From Saccopteryx bilineata (taxonomy: Eukaryota > Chordata > Mammalia > Chiroptera > Emballonuridae), in assembly GCF_036850765.1 (NCBI RefSeq), contig NC_089492.1, forward strand, positions 168,018,296 through 168,082,295: DNA of 64,000 nt, given 5' to 3'. Made by a program: the position numbers and the translations under genes. Positions 1 through 9,865 of this stretch are shown here, one piece after another. The notes below the pieces were generated by a model, which made no database searches, was not told the origin of the DNA, and was given only the letters and a program-made list of their open reading frames with translations. How positions within the stretch are numbered: the first letter of the stretch is position 1; the number at the start of each line of letters is the position of its first letter.

Positions 1-24
1 TTTTATTTTATTTATTCATTTTAG

Positions 25-69
<45 letters not shown>

Positions 70-201
70 AGGAGACAGGGGGGAGGAGCTGGAAGCATCA
101 ACTCCCATATGTGCCTTGACCAGGCAAGCCCAGGGTTTCGAACCGGCTACCTCAGCATTTCCAGATCGACGCTTTATCCACTGCGCCACCACAGGTCAGG
201 C
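1..201 (-). mobile_element. tRNA-derived SINE (type 2 head), minus strand, cut by window edge
   Basis: Read on the minus strand it starts with a tRNA-like head (GCCTGACCTGTGGTGGCGCA), has a B-box-like GGTTCGAAAC, then a short body, a long CT run (GA at about 25-66 on the plus strand) and an A/T-rich tail. The same head is at 54072 on the other strand. It sits inside L1 ORF2 sequence, which resumes at 202. Its far end and left target duplication lie outside the window. Such SINEs are moved by the L1 machinery. Confidence 0.88.
25..70. repeat. (GA)n simple repeat in SINE tail
   Basis: Nearly uninterrupted GA dinucleotides. This is the pyrimidine-rich 3' portion of the reverse-oriented SINE and is likely length-polymorphic. 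Confidence 0.9.
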
Positions 202-3200
202 CTATATGTCTGTTCTTATGCCAGTACCAAGCTGTTTTGAGTACAATGGCCTTGTAGTATAACTTGATATCAGGAAGTGTGATACCTTCTACTTTATTCT
301 TCTTTTTCAAGATTGCTTGGGCTATTCGTGTTATTTTTTGGTTCCATATAAATTTATGGAATATGTGTTCTATATCTTTGAAGTATGTCATTGGTATTTT
401 AATTGGTATTGCATTGAATTTATAAATTGCTTTGGGTAATATAGACATTTTAATTATGTTTATTCTTCCTAATCATGAGCACGGTATATGCCTCCACTAT
501 TTGTGTCTTCTTTGATTTCTTTTATTAATGTTTTATAATTTTCTGAGTACAAGTCTTTAACCTGCTTGGTTAAATTTACTCCTAGGTACTTTATTTTTTG
601 TTGTTGTTGCAACAGGAAGGGGATTGTTTCCTTAATTTCTCTTTCTGACAGTTCATTGTTCATGTATAAAAATGCCTCTGATTTCTGTGTATTAATTTTA
701 TATCCTGCCACCTTGCTGAATATGTTTACTAGGTCCAGTAGTTTTTTGAAGGAGATTTTAGGGTTTTCTATATATAATATCATATCACCTGCTAATAATG
801 ATATTTTTACTTCTTCTTTTCCAATTTGGATGCCTTTTATTTCTTCTTCTTGATTGATTGCTGTAGCTAGGACTTTCAGTACTATGTTGAATAAGAGTGG
901 TGAAAGGCCCTGGCCGGTTGGCTCAGTGGTAGAGCATCAGCCTGGCATGCAGGAGTCCTGGGTTTGATTACCGGCCAGGGCACACAGGAGAGGTGCCCAT
1001 CTGCTTCTCCACCCCTCCCCCCTTCTTCCTCTCTGTCTCTCTCTTCCCCTCCCACAGCTAAGGCTCCACTGGAGCAAAGTTTGCCCAGGCGCTGAGGATA
1101 ACTCTGTGGCCTCTGCCTCAGGTGCCAGAATGGCTCTGGTTGCAACAGAGCGACGCCCCAGATGGGCAGAGCATCGCCCCATGGTTGGCATGCTGGGTTG
1201 ATCCCTGTCAGGCGCATGCGGGAGTCTGTTTGACTGCCTCCCCATTTCCGGCTTCAGAAAAATACAAAATAAAAAAATAAATAAATAAAAAGTGGTGAAA
1301 GGGGACATCCCTGCCTTGTTCCTAATTTTAGAAGAATTGCTTTTAATTTTTGTCCATTAATTATAATGTTGGCTGTGGGTTTGACATAGATGGCCTTTAT
1401 CATGTTGAGGTATGTTTCCTGTATTCCCACTTTGCTAAGAGTTCTGATCACAAATGGGTGCTGGATTTTATCAAATGCTTTTTCTGCATCTATTGAAATT
1501 ATCATGTGGTTTTTCTCCTTCCTTTTGTTTATGTGGTGAATCACATTAATTGATTTATGAATGTTGTACCATCCTTGCCTCCCCAGAATAAATCCCACTT
1601 GATCACAATGTATAATTTTTTTCATGTATTGCTGGATCCGGTTTGCTAATATTTTGTTGAGAATTTTAGCATCTAAATTCATCAAGGATATTGGCCTATA
1701 ATTTTCTGTCTTTGTGTTATCTTTGCCTGGTTTTGGAATCAGAATTATGCTCACCTCATAAAAGGAACTTGGAAGTGTTCCTTCCTCCTGAATTTTTTAA
1801 AATAGCTTGAGATGGAAAGGCATTAGTTCTTCTTTGAATGTTTGGTAGAATTCACCAGTGAAGCCATTGGGCCCAGGAGTTTGGTTTTCGGCAGCTTTTT
1901 GATAACTGTTTCGATCTCTTTTCTTGTCATCGGTCTTTTTAGGTTTTCTGATTCTTGCAGATTGATTTTGGAGATGATAGGTTTCAAGGAATTTGTCCAA
2001 TTCACCTAGGTTGTTTAATTTTTGGCATGCATTTTCTTACAATATTTTGTATTTCTGTTGTGTCAGTTGTTATTTCTCCACTCTCATTTCTAATTTTATT
2101 TATTTGAATCCTCCCTCTTCTTTTCTTGGTGAGTCTTCATAAAGGTTCCTTGATTGTCTTTACCCTTTCTAATAACCAGCTCTTGGTTTCATTGATACCC
2201 CATATTGTTTCTTTAGCTTCTATGTCATTTATTTCCTCTCTGTTCTTTATTATTTTCTTTCTTCTACTACCTCTGGGCCTTACTTGCTGTTCTTTTTCTA
2301 GTTCTTTTAGATGAAGGGTTAGGTTGTTTATTTGAGCTTTTTCAAGCTTCTTAAGGAATGCCTGTAATGCTATAAACTTCCCTCTCAGAACTGCTTTTGC
2401 TGTGTCCCATAAATTTTGAGTTGTTGTTTGCTCATTATCATTTGCTTCTAGAATTTTTTTTATTTTTTATTTGATTTCATTGTTAACCCATTCATTATTT
2501 AATAACATGTTATTTAGTTTCCATGTGTTTGAGTATTTTTCAGTTTTTCTGTTGTGGTTGATTTCTAGTTTCATGCCATTATGATCAGAGAAAATGCTTG
2601 ATATGATTTCAATCTTCTTAAATTTGTTGAGACCACTTTTGTGCCCTAGCATGTGGTCTACCCTAGAGAATGTACCATAAGCACTTGAAAAGAATGTATA
2701 TTCTGCTGCCTTAGGGTGAAAGGTTTTAAAGATATCTATTAAATCCAGTTGATCTAGTATGTCTGTTAAGTCTGCTGTTTCTTTATTTTCCTTCTTGAGG
2801 ATTTATCTAGTGATGTTAGTGGAGTATTGAAATCTCTTAATATTATAGCATTGCTGTTGATCTCACCCTTTATATCCATCAAACTTGCTTTATATTTTAG
2901 GTGCTCCTATATTAGGTGCATAGATATTTAGAATGGTTATATCTTCCTATTGGATTGCTTCCTTTATCATTATGTAATGACCTTCTTTATCTCTTACTAT
3001 AACCTTTCTTTTAAAGTCCATTTTGTCTGATAGAAGTATTGCTACCCCAAATTTTTTTTCATTTCTATTTGCATAAAATATTTTTTTTCCATCCTTTTAC
3101 TTTCAGTTTATTTGTATCTTTTGTTTTAAGGTGTGTCTCTTGTAGACAGCATATGTATGGGTCCTGTTTTCTTCTACAAGCAGCTATCCTTTGTCTTTTG

Positions 3201-3335
3201 ATTGGATCATTTAACCCATCTACATTTAAGGTTATTATAAGGATATGTAGTTGTTTAATGCCATTTTATTCTTTAAGGCTGTATTCCTCTTTTGCTATAT
3301 TATTTTCTCATTTTGATCTGTTTATAACAGGCATT
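202..3335 (-). pseudogene. L1 ORF2 (endonuclease-reverse transcriptase), broken
   Basis: ORF2p nicks target DNA and copies L1 RNA at the nick. Minus-strand pieces cover the C-terminal endonuclease (2652-2467, with MLGHKSGLNKFKKIE and a SDHNG segment), the start of the RT (2000-1797), the RT core (1754-1301, with [18 protein letters not shown] and [12 protein letters not shown]) and later regions (783-469 and 448-202). The RT active-site motif, FADD in the other copies here, reads L-A-G-D at 795-784, so the first catalytic aspartate is lost. A SINE at 906-1290 separates the QGCPLSPL motif from the catalytic motif. Several stops and frame changes confirm it is non-functional. The endonuclease start is frameshifted and hard to trace. 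Confidence 0.85.
906..1290 (+). mobile_element. VES-like tRNA-derived SINE (type 1 head), 10-bp TSD
   Basis: It starts GGCCCTGGCCGGTTGGCTCA, with A-box-like GGCTCAGTGGTAGAG and B-box-like GGTTTGATTACC. A CT-rich stretch, a GC-rich body (CGCCCC units) and an A-rich AAATAAATAAA tail follow. The host L1 sequence AGTGGTGAAA is duplicated at 896-905 and 1291-1300, which fixes both ends. It is inserted opposite to the L1 reading direction, within the RT domain. Confidence 0.95.
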
Positions 3336-3339
3336 TTAA

Positions 3340-4725
3340 CATTTTCTGCAGCATTGGTTTGGTTGCATTGAATTCCTTGAGTTTTTTGTGGGTTTTTTTT
3401 TTTTTTTTTGGTCTGGGAATCTTTTTGTTTCTTCTTCAATTTTAAATGATAGCCTGGCTGAATAAAGTAGTCTTGGTTGTAGGTTTTTGTTCTGCATTAC
3501 TTTGAATACTTTTTGCCTTTCCCTTCTGGCCTCAAGTGTTTCTGTTGATAAGTCACATGTCATCCTGATGGGGGCTCCTTTGTAGGTGATAGCCTTCTTT
3601 TCTCTAGCAGCTTTTAATATTTTCTCTTTATCACTTAACTTCAGTATTTTAATTATGATGTGTCTTGGTGTAGTTCTTTTTGAGTTTCTCTTTAATGGAG
3701 TTCTCTGTGCTTCTTGAACTTGTGAGACCCTTCCTTGCATCAATTTAGGGAAGTTTTCAGCTATGATTTGATTGAATAAAGTTTTTATCCCTTGTTCTTT
3801 CTCTTCTTCTTTAGGAACCCCTATGATGCAGATGTTATTTCTCTTCATGTTGTCACAGAGCTCACTCAGAGTTTTCTGAGATTTTTTTTTCTTTCTTTCT
3901 TTCTTTTGTATTTTTCTGAAACTGGAAATGGGGAGAGACAGTCAGACAGACTCCCGCATGCGCCCAACCAGGATCCACCCGGCATGCCCACCAGGGGCAA
4001 CGCTCTGCCCACCAGGGGGCGATGCTCTGCCCCTCTGGGGGTCACTCTGCCACGACCAGAGCCCTCTAGTGCCTGGAGCAGAGGCCAAGGAGCCATCCCC
4101 AGCACCCAAGCCATCTTTGCTCCAATGGAGCCTCAGCTGCGGGAGGGGAAGAGAGACAGAAAGGAAGGAGGGGGGTGGAGAAGCAAATGGGCACTTCTCC
4201 TGTGTGCCCTGGCTGGGAATCGAACCCGGGTCCCCCGCACGCCAGGCCAACACTCTACCACTGAGCCAACCGGCCAGGGCCGAGATTTTTGAGTCTCTTT
4301 TTTTTTCTGCTCTGCTTTTGTGCATTTGTTCATCTTGTCCTTCAACTCACTGATTCGATCCTCAGCTTCATCCATCCTGCTTTTAATTCCTTCCATTGTG
4401 GTCTTCATTTCTGATGTTGTATTTGTCGCTTCCGACTGATTTTTTAAAATATTTCAATGTCCTTTTTTATACTTGCTATCTATTTATTTAGGTTTTCGTA
4501 ATGACCATCTATTGTTGTTCTAAGATCCCTAAGCATCCTAACAATCATTATTCTAAACTCTGCATCTGACAGTTTGGTTATTTCCATATCACTCAGTTCC
4601 TTTACTGGAGATTTCTTTTGTGGTTTCATTTGTGTTGCACTTCTTGTCTTCTCATTATGTCTGTGTGTTTGGGTGTGTTGTTTGTAGGGCTTGTTGAGTC
4701 TAGGTTTGGTGTTGTCTTCCTCCAA
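3340..4725 (-). pseudogene. L1 ORF1 (RNA-binding chaperone), SINE-interrupted
   Basis: ORF1p is the trimeric coiled-coil nucleic-acid-binding protein that packages L1 RNA. The minus strand shows an N-terminal piece (4725-4480), a coiled-coil piece (4408-4291, containing RMDEAEDRISELKDKM) and, beyond a SINE at 3887-4281, the RRM and C-terminal part (3848-3340, with MKRNNICIIGVPKEEE, AAREKKAITYKG and STETLEARRERQ). A stop ends the N-terminal piece near 4480, and poly-A-type runs near 3390-3410 blur the end. Without the SINE its length would be close to a normal ORF1. Confidence 0.85.
3887..4281 (-). mobile_element. VES-like SINE (type 1), minus strand, 9-bp TSD
   Basis: It ends on the plus strand with GAGCCAACCGGCCAGGGC, the reverse complement of the type 1 head, and begins with the poly-T/CTTT complement of its tail. 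GAGATTTTT is duplicated at 3878-3886 and 4282-4290. It lies in the same transcriptional direction as the host L1 and splits ORF1 between the coiled coil and the RRM. Apparent long ORFs over it on both strands come from its GC-rich body and are not genes. Confidence 0.95.
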
Positions 4726-4729
4726 TTTT

Positions 4730-5570
4730 CAGTTGTGTTATTTCTAGGTCTTCTTGGGTTACATCAGCTGTTATTTGTAATCCACTTTCGGATTTAGGCT
4801 GCTTTGAAGTCTTGATTTGTTTGTTTTCTTCTCATTTGTAGTCTTGTTTACTGATCTCAGCAGGGGGCTTATTTGAAACTGTATCTAGGAATGCAGTGAG
4901 TGTAACCTGATACTCTGTATGCCTCATCTGCCATTTACTCTCTCTGGGGGCGGGGTGTTTTCTCCGCTTCAGTATGGGGAGGTGTATCTCAGATCTCCAT
5001 GGAGACCTGAATTACTGCCCCTCCTCCCCATTTCTTGTTTTCAGCTGTGTCTTGTTGCACTTATTGGAGCTGGAGAGATGTTTGGAGATGTATGATCCAG
5101 AAGCACTTTAGTCTTGTGTTATGTGGAAGGGTCAACCTCTCCCCCAGCTATGGCCACCTCCAGCACTGAATGAGTCAGCTTCTCAGGTCCTTCCTTGCAT
5201 TCCTCTGCCAGTCCCCATCTGTCTTTCCTTTTGGAAGATAAGTCAACCTTTCAACACACCTCATTCCCAGGTTCCCAGGCAAGTGGCTGTGAGCGATATT
5301 TACTACTCTTTTCCTTAAAATGAGAGCCCTTCTGGGCTCTCAGCCTCACACCCCATTTGTTCCTGTAAGCAGGGGAAACTCACTGCTCCTCATCACTCCC
5401 TACCAGCTCAGTATGGCTTCCTTTTTGCTCCTTGGTTTTTGAGAGCTGGTCTTGTAATCCAAAGTTGGTTTTTCATATTGATTGTTCCTAAATTAATTTT
5501 TAATCCAGTTTGGTGGTGTGAGCTGGGAGTCTGTGCATCTGCCTACTCTGATGTCATCTTCAGGTCTCCA
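4730..5570 (-). promoter_or_regulatory. 5' UTR and internal promoter of the leftmost L1
   Basis: Non-coding sequence between ORF1 and the L1 5' end. The distal end contains the complement of a TGACATCA sequence followed by GTAGGCAG, a block also seen at the 5' ends of the L1s at 7370 and 54709. L1 5' UTRs hold an internal RNA polymerase II promoter. Activity here is not demonstrable. The exact 5' end is uncertain by about 20 bases. Confidence 0.6.
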
Positions 5571-6486
5571 TGGCTCTTTTTTTCTAGATTTCAAGTGGCC
5601 AAAATGAAGTTGTAATTTCTTCACAACTGTTTTACCTGCAATTACTGACCATGGTCTCCACAGACAGGCAGCTTTGTGGAGATCTCAGAACTGCCAACAG
5701 ACTCCCTGTATACTGATATTAGTCAAGAAAGCAAATTGCCCACTTTTCCACCCTGTTATTACTTTTTCTGAAAAACAATTACTCTTTATTACTCAGTTTA
5801 CACAAAATTTGTGTAATTCTATAATTTTTGCACCTCAGAATTTAAGCTATGGCTTATTCTCTATCCCTATGTAGCTCTCTGCACAGAGGAAAACACCATA
5901 ACAGTTGGCCACTGGAACCGGCACAGCTAGCTCTACTGAGGCCCAGGGTCTGAAGAAGAGCTCCTGGTGCATTCAAGGTGTGCATTCAAGGTGTTTGGCC
6001 TGCAGGACAATGAGTAAGTGGAAGCCATGCTCTATGTCACAGCACCCCACAAAGCTGACTCAAAGCAAGAAGGAGAATTTCTGTGAGCTGTGAAATGTAA
6101 TACCTCTGCCTTCCAAAAGGAAATCAAGGAAACAGGGGACCATTCATTGATATAAGAAATGGTAACTGCACTAACACAGTTCTCACACCCAGAGTGGTGA
6201 TCTATCAGCAAGCTGATTGTCCTGTGTTTAAAGGGGTTGTGGTAATGATGGGTCCTCAACACTTCTCTCTTGGGGACGGCATCTGTATTAGAACCAGAGA
6301 AAGATCCTACAGCGAAGTCCCCTAAAACATGGCCCTACAGCTTTGTAAGCAGCTGAGTGTGAGCAGATGAATGCAGTATTTTACTTCCTTATCATTTATC
6401 TGCATAGAAGTCTATCATACCCTTTTGGACTTGAGAGCAACTCAGGAATAGGACTTATGTTTTGTTCAACTTTTTTTTTCCTACCA
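5571..6486. other. Single-copy-looking DNA, no gene seen
   Basis: No coding signature, tRNA-like head or long repeat was recognised. Short open frames here have no recognisable domain. Confidence 0.5.
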
Positions 6487-6725
6487 GCTAAATAATAATA
6501 GCCAACATTTATGAAGCACTTACTATATGCCAAGTTCTGTCCTAAAAATGACACATGAATTACCTTTTATTTTGCACACCAACCCTGAGTGGTTGATAGT
6601 GTTTCCTGATTCTGAAGGTAAGGAACTGGCCCAGGATTACTTGCTGGTAAGTGGTAAAGCCAGAATTCTGGTTAGACAGGTTGATTTGGTGAGCACGCTG
6701 TTAACCTTCATAGCCCACAGCTCCT
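6487..6725 (-). repeat. MIR (ancient tRNA-derived SINE), minus strand
   Basis: The sequence follows the known reverse MIR layout: an AATAATAGCCAACATTTATG end, ACTATATGCCAAGTTCTGT, a central ACTGGCCCAGGATTACTTGC and GTAAGTGGTAAAGCCAGAAT. Divergence is high, as expected for a repeat that predates placental mammals. The short open frame over it (6527-6727) is not a gene. Confidence 0.8.
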
Positions 6726-7355
6726 GATAAATCTATGTCTCTCTCTACCCCACCCACCCCCAACCAAGAAGTCATCTCTCCCAAGGTCCCAAGGCATCAT
6801 ATCTGTTGTACTCTCTAAAACTCAGACAAAATACTCAACACTTATTTAATTGAATTCAATGGAATCATTTCTCATAGGGTTATAGATAGGCCCAATATAG
6901 AGCAGAGAGCCACTTGAGACAATTATTAAATTGTAACTACAATGGGCTTGATGGTAAACTAAAAGGTAAACACATAAAAAAACATACTCCTGACAGAAGC
7001 TGAACTGAAAATATGAGTCATGTTCAGTTATTTTTCAACTACACATGTGAAGCAGCTCTTTGATTGTTGCTATAAGAACCATAACTCAGACTTTGTTGCA
7101 CCACAGTAATTGCACTGTATTTGCAGTTGTGCATTTGATGTGCATGTGTGACTAATGCAGCCTGTATTGGAAGCATATGCCAATAGTCTTGACATAGACT
7201 GCCCAGATTGTCCTTGGCAAAGGCAAGTACCAAATAACCAAAACTTTTCTAAAAATCTCTTGATAAAGATACTGCTAAACTTTCATATCTACTTCATCAG
7301 ATAATAACATCAATTGTAAGAGAATTCTCGAGGTTCAGTGTGAATCTACTATGTG
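6726..7355. other. Single-copy-looking DNA, no gene seen
   Basis: A/T-rich sequence without a recognised element. The last part (about 7325-7369, continuing after the L1 at 13909) has wording like GAATCTACTATGTGAAGAGC that suggests an ancient MIR/L2-class fragment split by the L1 insertion. Confidence 0.45.
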
Positions 7356-7369
7356 AAGAGCTCTGTGCT
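7356..7369. repeat. Left target-site duplication of full-length L1
   Basis: AAGAGCTCTGTGCT here is repeated exactly at 13909-13922, on either side of the L1. A duplication of 14 bp is typical of L1 target-primed reverse transcription. Confidence 0.9.
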
Positions 7370-8876
7370 GGAGAATACAAGATGGCAATGGAGTAGGCAG
7401 ATGTACCAACTTCCACCTCCCAGAACAAAAGTGGATTACAAACTAATTTTAAGAACTATCATCTGGAAAAACCAACTTTGGACTAAACTAAGAGGACTCT
7501 TCAACCAAGGAACACTGAGGAAGGCACACTGAGACTGGTAGGAAAAGTAGAAATGCGGAGAAGGCTGCCCAGCTCCCCAGAGTGAATGGCAGCTGAGAGA
7601 GACTCACATGGCAGGAAGTGAGTTTAGTGGAGAAGGGAGGGTCCTGAGTCCCAGGAAAAAAGCCCCAGCCTGCAGCCCCAGAGGCTATAAGAGGCATATC
7701 GACAGTATTTAGCAGGAAACAAGACAGGATACTGTTTGTGAGAAAGAGACTGATTTCTCAGACCCAGGATTCTTCTTAAAGGGACTGTGCAGAAAACCTC
7801 TGTCACAACCACTCACCCGGGGCTCCAGGGGATGGGGAGAAAGAAGAGAACCAGAGTGGCATGAAGAGAGTGTAATCTAGGAGGCACAGGGCAAAACATT
7901 TTGAGAGACAGCCACCGTAACCCCTGAGACAAGTCACTCCCCAAATCTGAAGTGAATATTTCCCCTGGAAACAGCAATACCAGCAAAGTGAAGCAGGACA
8001 CCAGCCAAACAAGCTCTCCCACAGCACTCAGAGCAGAGTCACTTAGAAGGAGGGAGCTTTCAAGACTACAGTAGTGAGTGTTAGGGTCTGAGCTGTAGTG
8101 CCCCCACCCACATGGCTGATGGCTCGCCTGAGGGTGGGCAGCAGTGGGACACAGAAGCGCAGTTCTGTCAGCAAGGGCGGAAGCTGGCTGGCCACCACTG
8201 AGGTCCAGGTGTTAGCTCAGTCTTGTCCAGCTGGGGAGGAGGGGACAAGCAAAAGTGTTCAAGCCCAGCTGCGGGCCACCTGCAATCCAGTCTGCAGAGA
8301 AAGGTCAGGAACCTTGGAAGGAGCAGAGATCCACCCTTGAGCAAGGGCGCAGGAGCACAGCCTTGCTCCACCCATGGAACCAGGCTGGTGGCCTGACTTC
8401 AAAGCTGGTTCCTCCTGCCAGGGTGGAGTAAAAGCCCAGAACAGGTGGAGTCCCGTTACTGAGCATGGGCAGACAGTCCCACCTGGTCTGTGGAGCCAAG
8501 GCATCCAGCCATCTCACCAGTGGGCTCCTCCTGAAGGGGTGGGGCGAAAGTCCAGAATCAGGCGGAAAACCGCAGCTGAGCAAAGGTGCTCACCACTGCC
8601 CTTAGGGCAGAGCATAACACCACCCATGGGATTGGAGCAAAGGCCAAGTCCACCAAGGCTTGTACACCCTAGCACTTGATCACAGCCACTCCGTGAAGGA
8701 GAGGCAGAAACCACAGCAACAACCCCAGTGGGCAAGCACTGGCAATGTCCATACCTGAACGCCCTAGGTAACAACAACAGAGGGGGTGGCTGGACTGCAG
8801 ACAGACCACATCTAGGTAACACAGAGGCCAAACCCAGTGGACTCCAGTGGCCAAAACCTTCTCTTACACAGACAAA
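7370..8876 (+). promoter_or_regulatory. L1 5' UTR / internal promoter region
   Basis: About 1.5 kb of non-coding sequence before ORF1. It begins GGAGAATACAAGATGGCAAT and is G/C-rich in its middle (8090-8700). The L1 at 54709-56193 carries a matching 5' UTR in the same order. Open frames on both strands here are chance frames in G/C-rich DNA. No tandem monomer array is present, unlike the L1 at 57112. Confidence 0.7.
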
Positions 8877-9849
8877 ATGAGAAGGCAGAAAAATGCAACA
8901 CAAATGAATCAAGAGAAATTCCCAGAAAAAGACCTGAATAAGTCAGATATAACCAAATTACCTGATGCAGAGTTAAAATAAGGATTGTTAAGATGATAAA
9001 AGATATTAGAACAACAGTAGATGATCATTATGAACATCTAAATAAAGACACAGCAAATATAAAAAAGGACATAGAAATAATAAAAAAAGAATCAGTCAGA
9101 AATGACAAATACAATATCAGAAATGAAGAACACAATGGAAGGAATTAAAAGCAGGATGGATGAAGCTGAGAATCGAATAAGCGAGTTAGAAGACAAGATA
9201 AATGAAAGCATGGAAGCAGAGCAGAAAAAAGAAAAGAGACTCAAAAAGTCTGAGGAAACTCTAAGAGAGCTCTGTGACAACATGAAGAGAAATAACATCC
9301 GCATTATAGGGGATCCTGAACAAGAAGAGAAAGAACAAGGAATAGAGACTTTGTTCAAACATATCATAGCTGAAAACTTCCCTCAATTAAGACAGGAAAA
9401 CATCTCACAAGTTCAAGAAGCACAGAGAACTCCATTAAAGAAAAACCCAAAGAAATCTATACCAAGACACAACATAATTAAAATACCAAAGCTAAGTGAT
9501 AAAGAGAAAATATTAAAAGCTGCTAGAGAAAAAAAGACTATCACCTACAAAGGAGCCCCCATAAGGATGACTTCTGACTTTTCAACAGAAACACTTGAGG
9601 CCAGAAAAAAATGGCAAAAAATATTCAAAGTAATGCAGAACAAGAACATACAACCAAGACTACTTTATCCAGCAAGGCTATTGTTTAAAATTGAAGGAGA
9701 AACAAAAAGCTTTCCAGACAAAAAAAAAAAAACTCAAGGAATTTACTACAACCAAACCAATGCTGCAAGAAATGCTAAGGGGCCTGTTGTAAACAGATCA
9801 AAGGAGAAAAAGAATATAGCAAAGGAGGAATACAGTTTTAAAGAATAAA
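8877..9849 (+). pseudogene. L1 ORF1, early stop
   Basis: The likely original start is the ATG at 8877 (MRRQKNATQMNQEKF...). A TAA follows within about 35 codons, after PDAELK. The open part from 9102 (248 aa) encodes the coiled coil (RMDEAENRISELEDKINES), the RRM start (MKRNNIRIIGDPEQEEKEQG) and the C-terminal domain (KILKAAREKKTITYKG, FSTETLEARKKWQ, QPRLLYPARL). In an intact copy ORF1p forms trimers on L1 RNA. Only the N-terminus is damaged, so the conserved two-thirds can still be read through. Confidence 0.88.
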
Positions 9850-9865
9850 ATGGAACAAACAACTA

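Larger units (their letters stand above)
202..5570 (-). mobile_element. LINE-1, minus strand, 5' end near 5570, 3' end beyond the window
   Basis: In minus-strand order: a 5' UTR (about 5570-4730), ORF1 (about 4725-3340) and ORF2 (about 3335-202). The 3' end is outside the window. The 5' terminus carries TGATGTCA at 5549-5556, one transition away from the CRE palindrome found at the 5' end of the L1 at 57112. SINEs interrupt it at 906-1290 and 3887-4281, each with a duplicated target. Both ORFs have stops and frameshifts, so the copy is dead. ORF1 resembles that of the L1 at 7370 closely enough to put them in the same broad family. Confidence 0.9.

Noticed and set aside
906..980. tRNA-like sequence with A and B boxes
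   Set aside because: It is the head of a SINE, not a tRNA gene. It is followed by a SINE body and A-tail and bracketed by a target duplication. The same applies to the other SINE heads.
3792..4353. Overlapping open frames of 82-166 aa on both strands
   Set aside because: They lie over a GC-rich SINE body with exact target duplications. The same peptides appear over the SINE at 42401.
8098..8912. Dense open frames on both strands
   Set aside because: G/C-rich L1 5' UTR. The homologous region at 55361-55901 shows unrelated frames.
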